A stretch of 64,000 bases of DNA from Sediminibacterium goheungense (GTDB lineage: Bacteria > Bacteroidota > Bacteroidia > Chitinophagales > Chitinophagaceae), in contig NZ_SNWP01000011.1 in NCBI RefSeq assembly GCF_004361915.1, positions 868,001 to 932,000 on the forward strand, given 5' to 3'. The notes under the pieces were generated by a model. It made no database searches and was not told the DNA's origin. It saw only the letters and a program-made list of their open reading frames with translations. Below are positions 1-8,929 of this stretch, one piece after another (positions within the stretch are counted from its first letter, which is position 1; each line of letters opens with the position of its first letter). A program made the position numbers and the translations under genes.

Positions 1-1554
1 TCTCAACTGGGAGGGCTTTCCAATTTATCAGTAGCCAATACATTAGAAGCAGCAAGCCTTAAAGGAACTATTATACAATCAAATCAACCTAATATTACGA
101 GTATTGGTCAGTTAGGCAACCTGAGTGTAACAGGCACAGTACAGGCAGGTGTTTTGAGTGCTGCCACTTTGAATATATCTCAATTGGGAGGACTTTCCAA
201 TTTATCAGTAGCCAATACATTAGAAGCAGCAAGCCTTAAAGGAACTATTATACAATCAAATCAACCTAATATTACGAGTGTTGGTCAGTTAGGCAACCTG
301 AGTGTAACAGGTACAGTACAGGCTGGTGTTTTAAGTGCCACCACTTTGAATGTATCTCAACTGGGAGGACTTTCCAATTTATCAGTAGCCAATACATTAG
401 AAGCGGCAAGTCTTAAAGGAACTATTATACAAGCGAGCCAACCTAATATTACGGGTGTTGGTCAGTTAGGTAACCTGAGTGTAACAGGCACAGTACAGGC
501 AGGTGTTTTGAGTGCCACCACTTTGAATGTATCTCAACTGGGAGGACTTTCCAATTTATCAGTAGCCAATACATTAGAAGCGGCAAGTCTTAAAGGAACT
601 ATTATACAAGCGAGCCAACCTAATATTACGGGTGTTGGTCAGTTAGGTAACCTGAGTGTAACAGGCACAGTACAGGCAGGTGTTTTGAGTGCCACCACTT
701 TGAATGTATCTCAACTGGGAGGACTTTCCAATTTATCAGTAGCCAATACATTAGAAGCGGCAAGTCTTAAAGGAACTATTATACAAGCGAGCCAACCTAA
801 TATTACGGGTGTTGGTCAGTTATCAAACCTGAGTGTAACAGGCACAGTACAGGCAGGTGTTTTGAGTGCTGCCACTTTGAATATATCTCAACTGGGAGGG
901 CTTTCCAATTTATCAGTAGCCAATACATTAGAAGCGGCAAGTCTTAAAGGAACAATTACAGAAGCGAGTCAGCCTAATATTACGGGTATTGGTCAGTTAG
1001 GTAACCTGAGTGTAACAGGCACAGTACAGGCTGGTGTTTTAAGTGCCACCACTTTGAATGTATCTCAACTGGGAGGGCTTTCCAATTTATCAGTAGCCAA
1101 TACTTTAGAAGCGGCTAGTCTTAAAGGAACAATTACAGAAGCGAGTCAGCCGAATATTACGGGTGTAGGTCAGTTAGGTAACCTGAGTGTAACAGGCACA
1201 GTACAGGCAGGTGTTTTGAGTGCCACCACTTTGAATGTATCTCAACTGGGAGGGCTTTCCAATTTATCAGTAGCCAATACATTAGAAGCGGCAAGTCTTA
1301 AAGGAACTATTATACAAGCGAGCCAACCTAATATTACGAGTATTGGTCAGTTAGGCAACCTGAGTGTAACAGGCACAGTACAGGCAGGTGTTTTGAGTGC
1401 TGCCACTTTGAATGTATCTCAACTGGGAGGGCTTTCCAATTTATCAGTAGCCAATACATTAGAAGCAGCAAGTCTTAAAGGAACAATTACAGAAGCGAGT
1501 CAACCGAATATTACGAGTATTGGTCAGTTATCAAACTTGAGTGTAACAGGTACA
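1..1554 (+). repeat. Tandem 177-bp coding repeat, about nine copies
   Basis: Units begin with the codon for S in SQLGG at 1, 178, 355, 532, 709, 886, 1063, 1240 and 1417, an exact 177-bp period; the last copy is partial. The units at 355 and 532 are identical at every base, and the unit at 709 matches them until the QLG/QLS variant near 822. Variation is limited to a few alternative codons (IIQ/ITE, SNQ/ASQ, GV/SI, GN/SN). This indicates recent unequal recombination or gene conversion, and also a place where short-read assemblies could miscount copies. Confidence 0.95.
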
Positions 1555-2469
1555 GGTGTGGCAACTACCTTTAGCGCAACGAATGCTTCGTTTAGCAATA
1601 TCAGTGGCCTGAATCTTATAACAGGTACAGTATCGGATGATATTGTTACCATTTCAAATGGGGTGCTACGAAAAAAAGCGGCTGAAACCTTTGCTGCTGA
1701 TTTTGTGGTAACCGGAACCAGTTTTTTAAAATGGGCGGATGGCGAAACCGTTCCGGCAGCCGGAAAGACTGCGATACAGTTGTTACAGGAAGGGGCTGTG
1801 AAAGCAATACATCCTACATATAATAATCCATCTGTCTCTATCAATGCGACACCCTCAGGTGGGAATGTTGAAATAGGTTCCAATATCAGTGTTACACTGG
1901 GTTCTACATTTACGCAGAATGATGCTGGTGCTGCCACCACCACCACTTACAGGAAGAATGGAATCGGTATGGGTAGTAATACTGATAATGTTACCAATAT
2001 CACTTCAGCCATAAGTTATACTGTAAATGTAGCCTATGGTCAGGGTGCTTGTAAAAATGATAATTTGGGTAACCTTGACTGTACCGGAAGAATTAATGCA
2101 GGAAGTGTTACCAGTAGTGCTATTACCTATACCCCGATGGCAAGAAGATATTGGGGCTATGCTTCTTCAACATCTCCAATCGATGCTAATATTATTGCTG
2201 TCTTAGGTGGAGGCGCGGAATTTTCGAATTCAAAAGCTAAGTCTTCTTTTACCATCACTCCACCGGGTACAGCCAACTATATATTCTTTGCTTATCCTGC
2301 CTCTTTGGGGACTTTAACCTCCATTATAGCAGGTGGTTTTGAAAGTATTGGCGCCTTTACATTAACCACCCGAACATTTGTGAATGCTTCCGGGTACAGC
2401 CAGAGTTATCATATTTACGTATCAAATAATACCTTTTCTTCAGCTGTAACCGGTATTACAACAAACTAA
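1..2469 (+). CDS. Secreted-type beta-strand repeat protein, 5' end outside window
   Basis: The frame is open from base 1, so the N-terminus lies upstream; the TTG at 154 is an internal codon, not a start. Residues encoded by about 1-1554 are nine copies of a 59-residue unit. Each unit holds two half-repeats of the form QLGxLSNLSV / QLGNLSVTGTV with alternating hydrophobic and small residues, which suggests a beta-solenoid or beta-prism fibre. The last ~300 residues are non-repetitive. The end, with an RRYWGYAS segment and a YIFFAYPASLG segment, resembles C-terminal domains of phage tail-fibre-like proteins (family-level impression, no search run). The stop lies 2 bp before the next gene, which has a related repeat design, so the two are probably co-transcribed. 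Enzymatic motifs were not seen. A structural surface-fibre or adhesin role is inference. Confidence 0.8.
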   Translation, partial: SQLGGLSNLSVANTLEAASLKGTIIQSNQPNITSIGQLGNLSVTGTVQAGVLSAATLNISQLGGLSNLSVANTLEAASLKGTIIQSNQPNITSVGQLGNLSVTGTVQAGVLSATTLNVSQLGGLSNLSVANTLEAASLKGTIIQASQPNITGVGQLGNLSVTGTVQAGVLSATTLNVSQLGGLSNLSVANTLEAASLKGTIIQASQPNITGVGQLGNLSVTGTVQAGVLSATTLNVSQLGGLSNLSVANTLEAASLKGTIIQASQPNITGVGQLSNLSVTGTVQAGVLSAATLNISQLGGLSNLSVANTLEAASLKGTITEASQPNITGIGQLGNLSVTGTVQAGVLSATTLNVSQLGGLSNLSVANTLEAASLKGTITEASQPNITGVGQLGNLSVTGTVQAGVLSATTLNVSQLGGLSNLSVANTLEAASLKGTIIQASQPNITSIGQLGNLSVTGTVQAGVLSAATLNVSQLGGLSNLSVANTLEAASLKGTITEASQPNITSIGQLSNLSVTGTGVATTFSATNASFSNISGLNLITGTVSDDIVTISNGVLRKKAAETFAADFVVTGTSFLKWADGETVPAAGKTAIQLLQEGAVKAIHPTYNNPSVSINATPSGGNVEIGSNISVTLGSTFTQNDAGAATTTTYRKNGIGMGSNTDNVTNITSAISYTVNVAYGQGACKNDNLGNLDCTGRINAGSVTSSAITYTPMARRYWGYASSTSPIDANIIAVLGGGAEFSNSKAKSSFTITPPGTANYIFFAYPASLGTLTSIIAGGFESIGAFTLTTRTFVNASGYSQSYHIYVSNNTFSSAVTGITTN

Positions 2470-2471
2470 TT

Positions 2472-3854
2472 ATGAAAAAGATATTCATTCTGATTTTCGT
2501 ACTAAGTCTTTTCGGCTTTAAAGCATCGGGACAAATCAAAGTCTTGGGATACCTGACTACCAATGACGGCAACTCCGTGTATCCCACACATATGGATCAT
2601 CTGGGTTTTGGTGGTTATCGTGTAGTGGCAGACATAGCAGCCCGAAATGCCATCACTACCCAAAGAAGAAGTCTTGGAATGTTGGTGTATGTGCAGTCTG
2701 ATAATACAATGTATGTGTTAAGAGATGTTACACTCGGAAATGCCGACTGGAGAGATCTGGGTTCTATACTAACCGTTTCATCATTAGGTTTGTTATCTAA
2801 TCTTTCTGTTACAGGCGCCATACATACAGGTACCCTGAGTGGTCTTATCATAACAGCTGCACAGCCTAATATTACATCTCTTGGACAGTTAAATAATTTG
2901 TCGGTAAGTGGAACGATTGATGGGGGTTTTTTTAATGGTACATTGAGTGCAGCAACAGTAAATTCAATTACCAATCTTGCGAATGTGCAAAATCTTACCG
3001 TAATTAACCACCTGTCTGCAGGGACTATAGGAGGAACAATAAGTACTTCAGCTCAACCCAATATTACTTCTCTAGGGCAATTGACAAGCCTATCGGTAAG
3101 TGGAATGCTCCAGGCAGGAACCTTAAGCGGAACACTCAGTACTACCGCTATGAATTCAATAACTAGCTTGGCTAATGTTCAGCAGCTAACAGTAACTAAT
3201 CATGTTTCAGCTGCAACTATTTCTGGTGTAATGACCACAAATGCACAACCTAATATTACTTCATTGGGTCAGTTAACGAGTTTGGCTGTTACAGGAACAA
3301 TTCAGGGTGGTACAATCAGTGGTACACTGAGCAGTTCAGCGATGAATTCAATAACGAGTCTGGCAAATGTTCAAAACCTAACTGTATCAAGCAATTTATC
3401 AGCAGCTACTATTTCCGGAACCTTAACTACAGCCGCTCAGCCAAATATTACATCTGTCGGGCAACTAGGAAATTTATCTGTAAGTGGAACCGTTTCAGCA
3501 ACAACGCTGAGCAGTACTTCAACAAATGTTACCCGTTATTCAGCTACTATGAATACTGTAAGTGGATCTTCTGCAAGCTTAACCATCGACATGAGTTTGG
3601 GGAATATAATAACGATCCCGATAGCAACCAATATCACTACGCTCACTTTCAGTAATCCCACAACTGGTCCTTCGTCTTATGTGATTAAAATTGCTTACAG
3701 TTCAGGAACTGCTTATACAATTACCTGGCCGGCATCTGTGAAATGGGCTGGTGCTTCAGCGCCGGTTTTAACTTGCGCGGCAGGAAAGACCGATATAATA
3801 AGCCTCATATTCGATGGTACCAATTATTTTGGCACATATGCATTGAATTTTTAA
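2472..3854 (+). CDS. Secreted beta-strand repeat protein with tail-fibre-like ends
   Basis: The 460-residue product opens with a signal peptide (charged KK, hydrophobic core, cleavage near SGQ at ~21). Residues ~25-100 form a domain typical of Bacteroidota repeat proteins (YPTHMDHLGFGGYRVV, then a segment ending NADWRDLG). Residues ~105-345 are 64-residue repeats containing NITSLGQL, LSVSGTI and SITSLANVQNLTV. The C-terminal ~100 residues (FSNPTTGPSSY, ITWPASVKW, KTDIISLIFDGTNYFG) resemble the terminal domain common in phage tail and tail-fibre proteins. No T9SS sorting domain is visible. It starts 2 bp after the previous gene and shares its beta-repeat logic, so the two may form parts of one fibre. 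The function is not known. Confidence 0.82.
   Translation: MKKIFILIFVLSLFGFKASGQIKVLGYLTTNDGNSVYPTHMDHLGFGGYRVVADIAARNAITTQRRSLGMLVYVQSDNTMYVLRDVTLGNADWRDLGSILTVSSLGLLSNLSVTGAIHTGTLSGLIITAAQPNITSLGQLNNLSVSGTIDGGFFNGTLSAATVNSITNLANVQNLTVINHLSAGTIGGTISTSAQPNITSLGQLTSLSVSGMLQAGTLSGTLSTTAMNSITSLANVQQLTVTNHVSAATISGVMTTNAQPNITSLGQLTSLAVTGTIQGGTISGTLSSSAMNSITSLANVQNLTVSSNLSAATISGTLTTAAQPNITSVGQLGNLSVSGTVSATTLSSTSTNVTRYSATMNTVSGSSASLTIDMSLGNIITIPIATNITTLTFSNPTTGPSSYVIKIAYSSGTAYTITWPASVKWAGASAPVLTCAAGKTDIISLIFDGTNYFGTYALNF
2868..3500 (+). repeat. Tandem 192-bp coding repeat, three copies plus a partial fourth
   Basis: The codon for N in NITSLGQL recurs at 2868, 3060, 3252 and 3444, an exact 192-bp (64-residue) period. 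Copies are diverged at DNA level, unlike the near-identical 177-bp repeats in the gene upstream, so this array looks older or less subject to conversion. Confidence 0.9.
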
Positions 3855-3866
3855 CAAAGTGGTATA

Positions 3867-5462
3867 ATGAGAAATGCTTCAATACAGTATAAAAAGCCAA
3901 TTAACCTGAAGTATTTGCTTGCACTTTTTTCAATGTTCATGGTAATTGCATCAGGTGCACAACCGGTTATTAATTCATTTACACCTATAACCGGATCTAC
4001 TGGTACATTTGGAACAACCATTGTAACGATTAATGGTAGTGGTTTCAGTACCACACCTGGTAATAATATTGTTTTTTTTGGGGCAGCATATGCTGCTGCA
4101 ACAACTGCATCCTCTACCCAACTTACTGTAACTGCACCGGCAGGGGCTACTTGTAAATACCTGACTGTTGTAAATACCGAAACTGGTCTTTCTGGCACTG
4201 TCTATAGTCAAAATCCATTTATTTCAACATACTCCAATGAAGGGAGTATGAATTTTCCTTCCACCGCAGCTTTTACCTATACAGACGCTTTTGATATTCC
4301 TTATTTTAAGATGGCTGATATTGATGGTGATGGTAAAGTAGATATTGTGCATGTAGACTCATCGAAAGTGAAAATTTTGAGGAATTTATCTACTCCTGGA
4401 AACATAAATTTTGAAACTATAAATTTTTATGCAACACCAGACATTAATGCATCCAATGATATAAGTGGGTTAGCAATTGGGGATCTTACAGGTGATGGAA
4501 AACCCGAAATTGTGATTTCCAGTGATTCTGCCAATGGTCCTAATGTGAAAATTTATCCTAATCTCTCCACGCCTGGTGTTGTTAATCTGGGTGCATATTA
4601 CAATCATGTATTTGTTGGGTTGATTATTGGTAATGATATTGCTTTGGCGGATTTCGATAATGATGGGAAAGTTGATATTGTTGTGCCAGTTTTTAGAACA
4701 AGTGATGGGGCATTTAATGTTCTGAAAAATAACTATGATGCCGGAACTGGTTTCGCATTTAGTACAACCAGCTATACAGTACCCGTTTCAACAAACCTCA
4801 GGGATGGCGATGTAACCAATCTGATTATGGCAGATTTTGACAGCGACAACCTCGTTGATGTTGGCCTGGTATTTCATTATTATGGTTTTGACAGTAATTT
4901 TGTAAATATTGTTTACAATAGTTCAACTGTTGGTAATATCAGTTTTGCCAGTCATTCCGGGAAAATAACACTAGGTCTGGGAGAGGATGTAGAAATTTTA
5001 GGCGGAAAGATTTATTATGCTAAAGCTATTGATCTTGATGGAGATGGAAAACCTGATATGGCTTCTTCAAATTATCAGGGAAATAATATCACTACACTTT
5101 TAAATCTGGGTACGCGAGGCTCTGGTAATCTGGCAACAAGGGTGGGTGTTTCAATTGGAGTCGGCACAGGGCCCAGTGCACTAGCAATAGGGGATTTAGA
5201 CGGCGATGGGAAACCAGACTTGGTGGCTTCAGCTTCCTTATTTAATACTATTGTAGTACAACGTAATAATGCTGTTACTGGCAATATTCGTGTAGCTGCC
5301 AGGCGAACTTTTCCTGTACTCACAGCACCTATGTACTTAGAAATTTGTGATCTGGATGGTGACGGGTTGCCCGAAATCATTGTTTCGAGCAAAACAAATT
5401 TAAATGTGTATTCAAGTGGATTAAAAAAGGATAAAATGTTTCTACCAAAATTGCCATTTTAA
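3867..5462 (+). CDS. Secreted IPT/TIG plus FG-GAP/VCBS repeat protein (copy 1)
   Basis: A long signal peptide (residues ~1-32, ending ASGAQ) precedes an IPT/TIG-like Ig domain (~33-115: PVINSFTP, NGSGFSTTPGNNIVFFGA). Seven FG-GAP/VCBS calcium-loop motifs follow: DIDGDGKVDIV, DLTGDGKPEIV, DFDNDGKVDIV, DFDSDNLVDVG, DLDGDGKPDMA, DLDGDGKPDLV and DLDGDGLPEII. Such loops form a calcium-stabilised beta-propeller like that of integrin alpha chains, and usually mediate adhesion or carbohydrate binding outside the cell. The protein ends LPKLPF with no recognisable sorting domain. It begins 12 bp after the preceding gene. The gene at 5734 is a paralogue with the same architecture. The substrate is unknown. 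Confidence 0.85.
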   Translation: MRNASIQYKKPINLKYLLALFSMFMVIASGAQPVINSFTPITGSTGTFGTTIVTINGSGFSTTPGNNIVFFGAAYAAATTASSTQLTVTAPAGATCKYLTVVNTETGLSGTVYSQNPFISTYSNEGSMNFPSTAAFTYTDAFDIPYFKMADIDGDGKVDIVHVDSSKVKILRNLSTPGNINFETINFYATPDINASNDISGLAIGDLTGDGKPEIVISSDSANGPNVKIYPNLSTPGVVNLGAYYNHVFVGLIIGNDIALADFDNDGKVDIVVPVFRTSDGAFNVLKNNYDAGTGFAFSTTSYTVPVSTNLRDGDVTNLIMADFDSDNLVDVGLVFHYYGFDSNFVNIVYNSSTVGNISFASHSGKITLGLGEDVEILGGKIYYAKAIDLDGDGKPDMASSNYQGNNITTLLNLGTRGSGNLATRVGVSIGVGTGPSALAIGDLDGDGKPDLVASASLFNTIVVQRNNAVTGNIRVAARRTFPVLTAPMYLEICDLDGDGLPEIIVSSKTNLNVYSSGLKKDKMFLPKLPF

Positions 5463-5733
5463 AGAAAAGGTATTCGAAAAAATCAGAGAGAAGTGTTTTT
5501 AGGTTGGTAATTTCATGGTTATCTGGATGGGTAATATTTTTTGCAATGTCTGATTAGTAAATGAAAACAAAAAGTTGTTCTTTACCTTAAGCTTAAACAA
5601 GTCAGATAAAGGGTAATAATACTGGATGTTGATAGTTGTTGGTAGTAATGAAAAAGTAGAATTTGGCATTTTTCAATAGGATTAAATGATATTATGTAGT
5701 ATTATTTTAAAGCTTTAAAACAAGTTATTAGTA

Positions 5734-7317
5734 ATGAATAATGGAAACAAAGTTGCTACGATCATTTTCAGAATTGGAAGTATATTCCTGTTCCTTACTT
5801 TTACCTTTTTAGCAGGGGCACAGCCGGTCATTTCCTCCTTTACGCCTGCTTTGGGAAAAACTGGAAGCGCAGGCACAACATTGGTTACTATTAATGGATC
5901 GGGCTTCAGCACAACACCCGCAAATAATATCATTTTTTTTGGAGCAGTATCTGTAGCGGCTACAACAGCCAGCGCTACACAGCTTACTGTAAATGCACCA
6001 GCGGGTGCCACTTCTGAATACCTATCGGTTGTTAACCTTGAAACAGGGCTTAAAGGCTCTAATTATAGTCAGAATCCATTTATCCCTACATTTTACAATG
6101 AGGGTAGTATGTCCATTTCTTCATCAGCCAGTTTTAGTTACAGTGCTGCCATGAGGGCTCCGTATTTCAGAATGATGGATATGGATGGCGATGCGAAACC
6201 CGATATTGTTTTTGTATCCAGTAGTTCCACTATCTCTATTTTGCGAAATACATCTGGTATTGGTACAGTTAATTTTGATGCAGGTAATGTGTACACTGCC
6301 ATTGATTTTGGCGTTGGTTACACCATTTTAGCATTTGATCTGTCAGATATGAATGGTGATGCAAAACCTGATATTGTAGCTTATGTTAGAACATCAGGTA
6401 CAACTGATCAGCTAACGGTAGTACCCAATCTATCAACGTCAGGTACATTTATTATGGGAACTCCATTTGATAATAGTATAGCAACACGTTCTACTATATA
6501 TACATTGAGGTTAGTTGATATGGATGGTGATGGAAAACCAGATATTCTCTTTTCACCTAACAATGAATTAACCACAAAACTTGTTATTTGGCGAAACCTG
6601 TATACCACCGGGGCTGGCTTTTCATTTGATATAAGCGAACATAATTCTCCCACTGGTTCATCCTCCAGGGCACTAAAAATTATAGACGCGGATTTTAATG
6701 GTGATAACCTAGTAGATATAGGGGTTTCGTTTGTTTCAGCAGGCACCATAAACTCTGCTATGTTTAGAATTTTTTACAATAGTTCTACTCCCGGTAGCAT
6801 CAGTTTTAGCGGCAATGCAGGTATTTTCACCCTTGGTACAACCAGTAACACGGCTTTTACTGCTGGATTTTACTATTATGCAAATGCCCTTGATCTGGAT
6901 GGCGATAATAAACCTGATGTAGCATCTGCCAACTATGGTGGAAATAATATTGCTACATTGCTTAACCTCGGTACGCAGGGTATTGGAAATCTGGCAACCC
7001 GTGTAGGTGTCTCTTTGGGAGGAGGTTCTCTACCCGGTTCACTGGCTTTTGGAGATGTTGACGGTGATGGAAAAATTGACCTGACTGCTACAGGGTCTGG
7101 CAACATCTATATTCAACGCAATAACTCAACCCTTTCTTCCATAGCGGTAGCGGGAAGAATAGTGGTGCCGGCACTTAGCAGTCCACTATATCATGAAATA
7201 TGCGATATTGATCTTGATGGGTTACCCGATTTCATAGTTACCAATGCAAGTGTTATAGCCGTGTTTACGAATAACAAGAAAAATGCCCTGTTTCTATCTC
7301 CCCGGTTTCCGTTCTGA
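5734..7317 (+). CDS. Secreted IPT/TIG plus FG-GAP/VCBS repeat protein (copy 2)
   Basis: This is a tandem paralogue of the gene at 3867. It has a signal peptide (~1-29, ending LAGAQ), the same IPT/TIG-like domain (NGSGFSTTPANNIIFFGA) and the same YSQNPFI and NEGSM segments after it. FG-GAP loops follow (DMDGDAKPDIV, DMNGDAKPDIV, DMDGDGKPDIL, DFNGDNLVDIG, DLDGDNKPDVA, DVDGDGKIDLT, DIDLDGLPDFI). The C-terminus LSPRFPF echoes LPKLPF of copy 1. Several loop aspartates and glycines differ from copy 1 (for example GDA for GDG in the first two), so calcium affinity may differ. A 271-bp spacer without another gene separates the copies. Extracellular binding is inferred from the fold family. Confidence 0.85.
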   Translation: MNNGNKVATIIFRIGSIFLFLTFTFLAGAQPVISSFTPALGKTGSAGTTLVTINGSGFSTTPANNIIFFGAVSVAATTASATQLTVNAPAGATSEYLSVVNLETGLKGSNYSQNPFIPTFYNEGSMSISSSASFSYSAAMRAPYFRMMDMDGDAKPDIVFVSSSSTISILRNTSGIGTVNFDAGNVYTAIDFGVGYTILAFDLSDMNGDAKPDIVAYVRTSGTTDQLTVVPNLSTSGTFIMGTPFDNSIATRSTIYTLRLVDMDGDGKPDILFSPNNELTTKLVIWRNLYTTGAGFSFDISEHNSPTGSSSRALKIIDADFNGDNLVDIGVSFVSAGTINSAMFRIFYNSSTPGSISFSGNAGIFTLGTTSNTAFTAGFYYYANALDLDGDNKPDVASANYGGNNIATLLNLGTQGIGNLATRVGVSLGGGSLPGSLAFGDVDGDGKIDLTATGSGNIYIQRNNSTLSSIAVAGRIVVPALSSPLYHEICDIDLDGLPDFIVTNASVIAVFTNNKKNALFLSPRFPF

Positions 7318-7528
7318 GAGTTTATTTATTAGTTATATTAATAATATTACTTTCTCGCATCATTATATAGATATTGATTGTTAATATTTTGAGCATCATA
7401 TAATTTATAATAAGTAGTGCTTCAGCTAGGAAGCTGAGCCGAAAAACCATAAAAAGGAATAGGGAATAGCTAATAATGAGTGAGTAGTTATTTTTCAAAT
7501 TTGTTTATACGCCCAGATAATAGCAAAT

Positions 7529-8167
7529 ATGAAAAATTTTTTGTTTGTTGATGATCATTCAATGGTAAGAGCAGGATTAATGACCATTGTTGCTTCGGAG
7601 TTTCCTGAAGCAGATTTTTTTGAAGCAGAAAATGAACGGCAGGCAATAGCCTTGATTGATAAGCATATTTTTTCCCTTATTATCATGGATATTAACATGC
7701 CTGATTCAGATTCAACCAGACTGTTGCAATATGCATTACGCATTCGACCCGAAACACCTGTTTTGATTCTTTCCATGAATGATGAAAAGAATTTCGCTAT
7801 AAAATATTTTAAACTGGGTATTAAAGGGTTTGTACATAAGTCGGCCGGAGCCGGCGAAATCCTCAATGCGATGAATGCGCTATTGGAAGGAGGGATATAC
7901 ATTAGTGAATCACTTAAGAATGCCCTCTTGGAATCCTATGTTAGTCCACAAACAACCAATCCTTTCGAAACGCTTTCTGAAAGAGAGTTTCAGGTCATTC
8001 ATGGCTTACTGGCAGGTAAAAATATTGCGCTAATTGCAGAAGAACTTTCGATCAATGTTTCTACTGTTTCCACTTACAAAGGTAAAGCTTGTGAAAAACT
8101 CGGTATTCCCAGGTCTGGTTTTGTAGAACTCGTATCGTTGGCTAGGTTGCATAATGTTGGTATGTAA
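7529..8167 (+). CDS. LuxR/NarL-family response regulator
   Basis: The 212-residue protein has a receiver domain (~1-120) with the acidic pocket D8/D9, phosphoacceptor D54 in IIMDINMP, S82 and K104. A C-terminal LuxR-type helix-turn-helix (~145-210) carries LSEREFQV and INVSTVSTYKGKA, the recognition-helix region. It should be a DNA-binding regulator activated by a histidine kinase; the kinase gene 46 bp downstream on the same strand is the natural partner. It is strikingly similar to the regulator at 29360-29995, far more than either is to the one at 60049. This places two sister regulators on either side of the adhesin/T9SS-like locus. Control of that locus is inference. Confidence 0.93.
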   Translation: MKNFLFVDDHSMVRAGLMTIVASEFPEADFFEAENERQAIALIDKHIFSLIIMDINMPDSDSTRLLQYALRIRPETPVLILSMNDEKNFAIKYFKLGIKGFVHKSAGAGEILNAMNALLEGGIYISESLKNALLESYVSPQTTNPFETLSEREFQVIHGLLAGKNIALIAEELSINVSTVSTYKGKACEKLGIPRSGFVELVSLARLHNVGM

Positions 8168-8213
8168 TAGAGCATAATTAATCAGCGATACATTTCACCC
8201 CTATTATACCATT

Positions 8214-8921
8214 ATGACAGATAACTATTTGCTTGGATCGGCAGTAAGGGCGTTTTCCGGACACGAATTCAGAACGCCTATGACAGCTATTATTGGTCTG
8301 GCTAATATTATGCATGAAACAGCTGGTAAAATCAGTGTGGAAGAACAAAAAGAATTAACACATCATATTCTAACAAGTGCTCAGCACCTGATGAATGCAT
8401 CGTTACGCGTATCTACCTGGTATGAGCTGACTAATAACAGGATTGAAAATAAAGAAATGTTTACGGTAACCGCCGATCAATTGCTGCAAATGGTTAAGGA
8501 TAGCGGCGAAAGCCAACTTTGCACAGGCGAATTCTTTTCCTTTCATCAGGGAACAGAAAAACTATATATTTCCGGTAATGAAATGGTTTTGGTGATGGCC
8601 CTTAAAGAATTGTTTAATAATGCGTTTAAATTTGCCAAAAAAGGAACTGTTGTTAGCTTTTCTGTATTAGAAGAGAATAGGCATTACAAGATTATCATTA
8701 AAAATATCTCTGATAAAGTAAAATCATTCGACTTTGATAAATATACCGTGTTCACTCAGTTCGACAGACATTTTTATGAACAACAGGGTTTAGGTTTGGG
8801 ACTTGAAATTGCCCGTCTGGGTATAACACTTTGTCAGGGAACGTACACTATGTCTGCAACAGTAGCTAATGATGATAACTTCAATGTTCGTTGTGAAATC
8901 AATCTACCGGTACCTGAATAG
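8214..8921 (+). CDS. Short soluble histidine kinase-like protein
   Basis: This 235-residue protein has no sensor domain or membrane segment. An H-box (FSGHEFRTPMTAIIG, H17) starts almost at the N-terminus. An N-box-like segment (KELFNNAFKFAKKG) and a G2-like QQGLGLGLEIA follow. The usual G1 box DxGxG between them is not visible; that stretch reads KNISDKVKSFDFDKY. This could mean altered nucleotide handling or a phosphatase/phosphotransfer role. Being 46 bp downstream of a LuxR-type regulator, it probably acts on it. The signal would have to come from a partner protein. An alternative is that it is an adaptor kinase working with the membrane kinase encoded convergently at 8930. Confidence 0.85.
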   Translation: MTDNYLLGSAVRAFSGHEFRTPMTAIIGLANIMHETAGKISVEEQKELTHHILTSAQHLMNASLRVSTWYELTNNRIENKEMFTVTADQLLQMVKDSGESQLCTGEFFSFHQGTEKLYISGNEMVLVMALKELFNNAFKFAKKGTVVSFSVLEENRHYKIIIKNISDKVKSFDFDKYTVFTQFDRHFYEQQGLGLGLEIARLGITLCQGTYTMSATVANDDNFNVRCEINLPVPE

Positions 8922-8929
8922 ACAATCAT

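Noticed and set aside
1-1554. 177-bp tandem array as a CRISPR or satellite
   Set aside because: The units are in frame, coding and contiguous without spacers, so they are protein repeats.
154-2469. TTG at 154 as the start of the first repeat protein
   Set aside because: The frame is open to base 1 and the same repeat continues upstream of 154, so this is an internal leucine codon and the gene is cut by the window edge.
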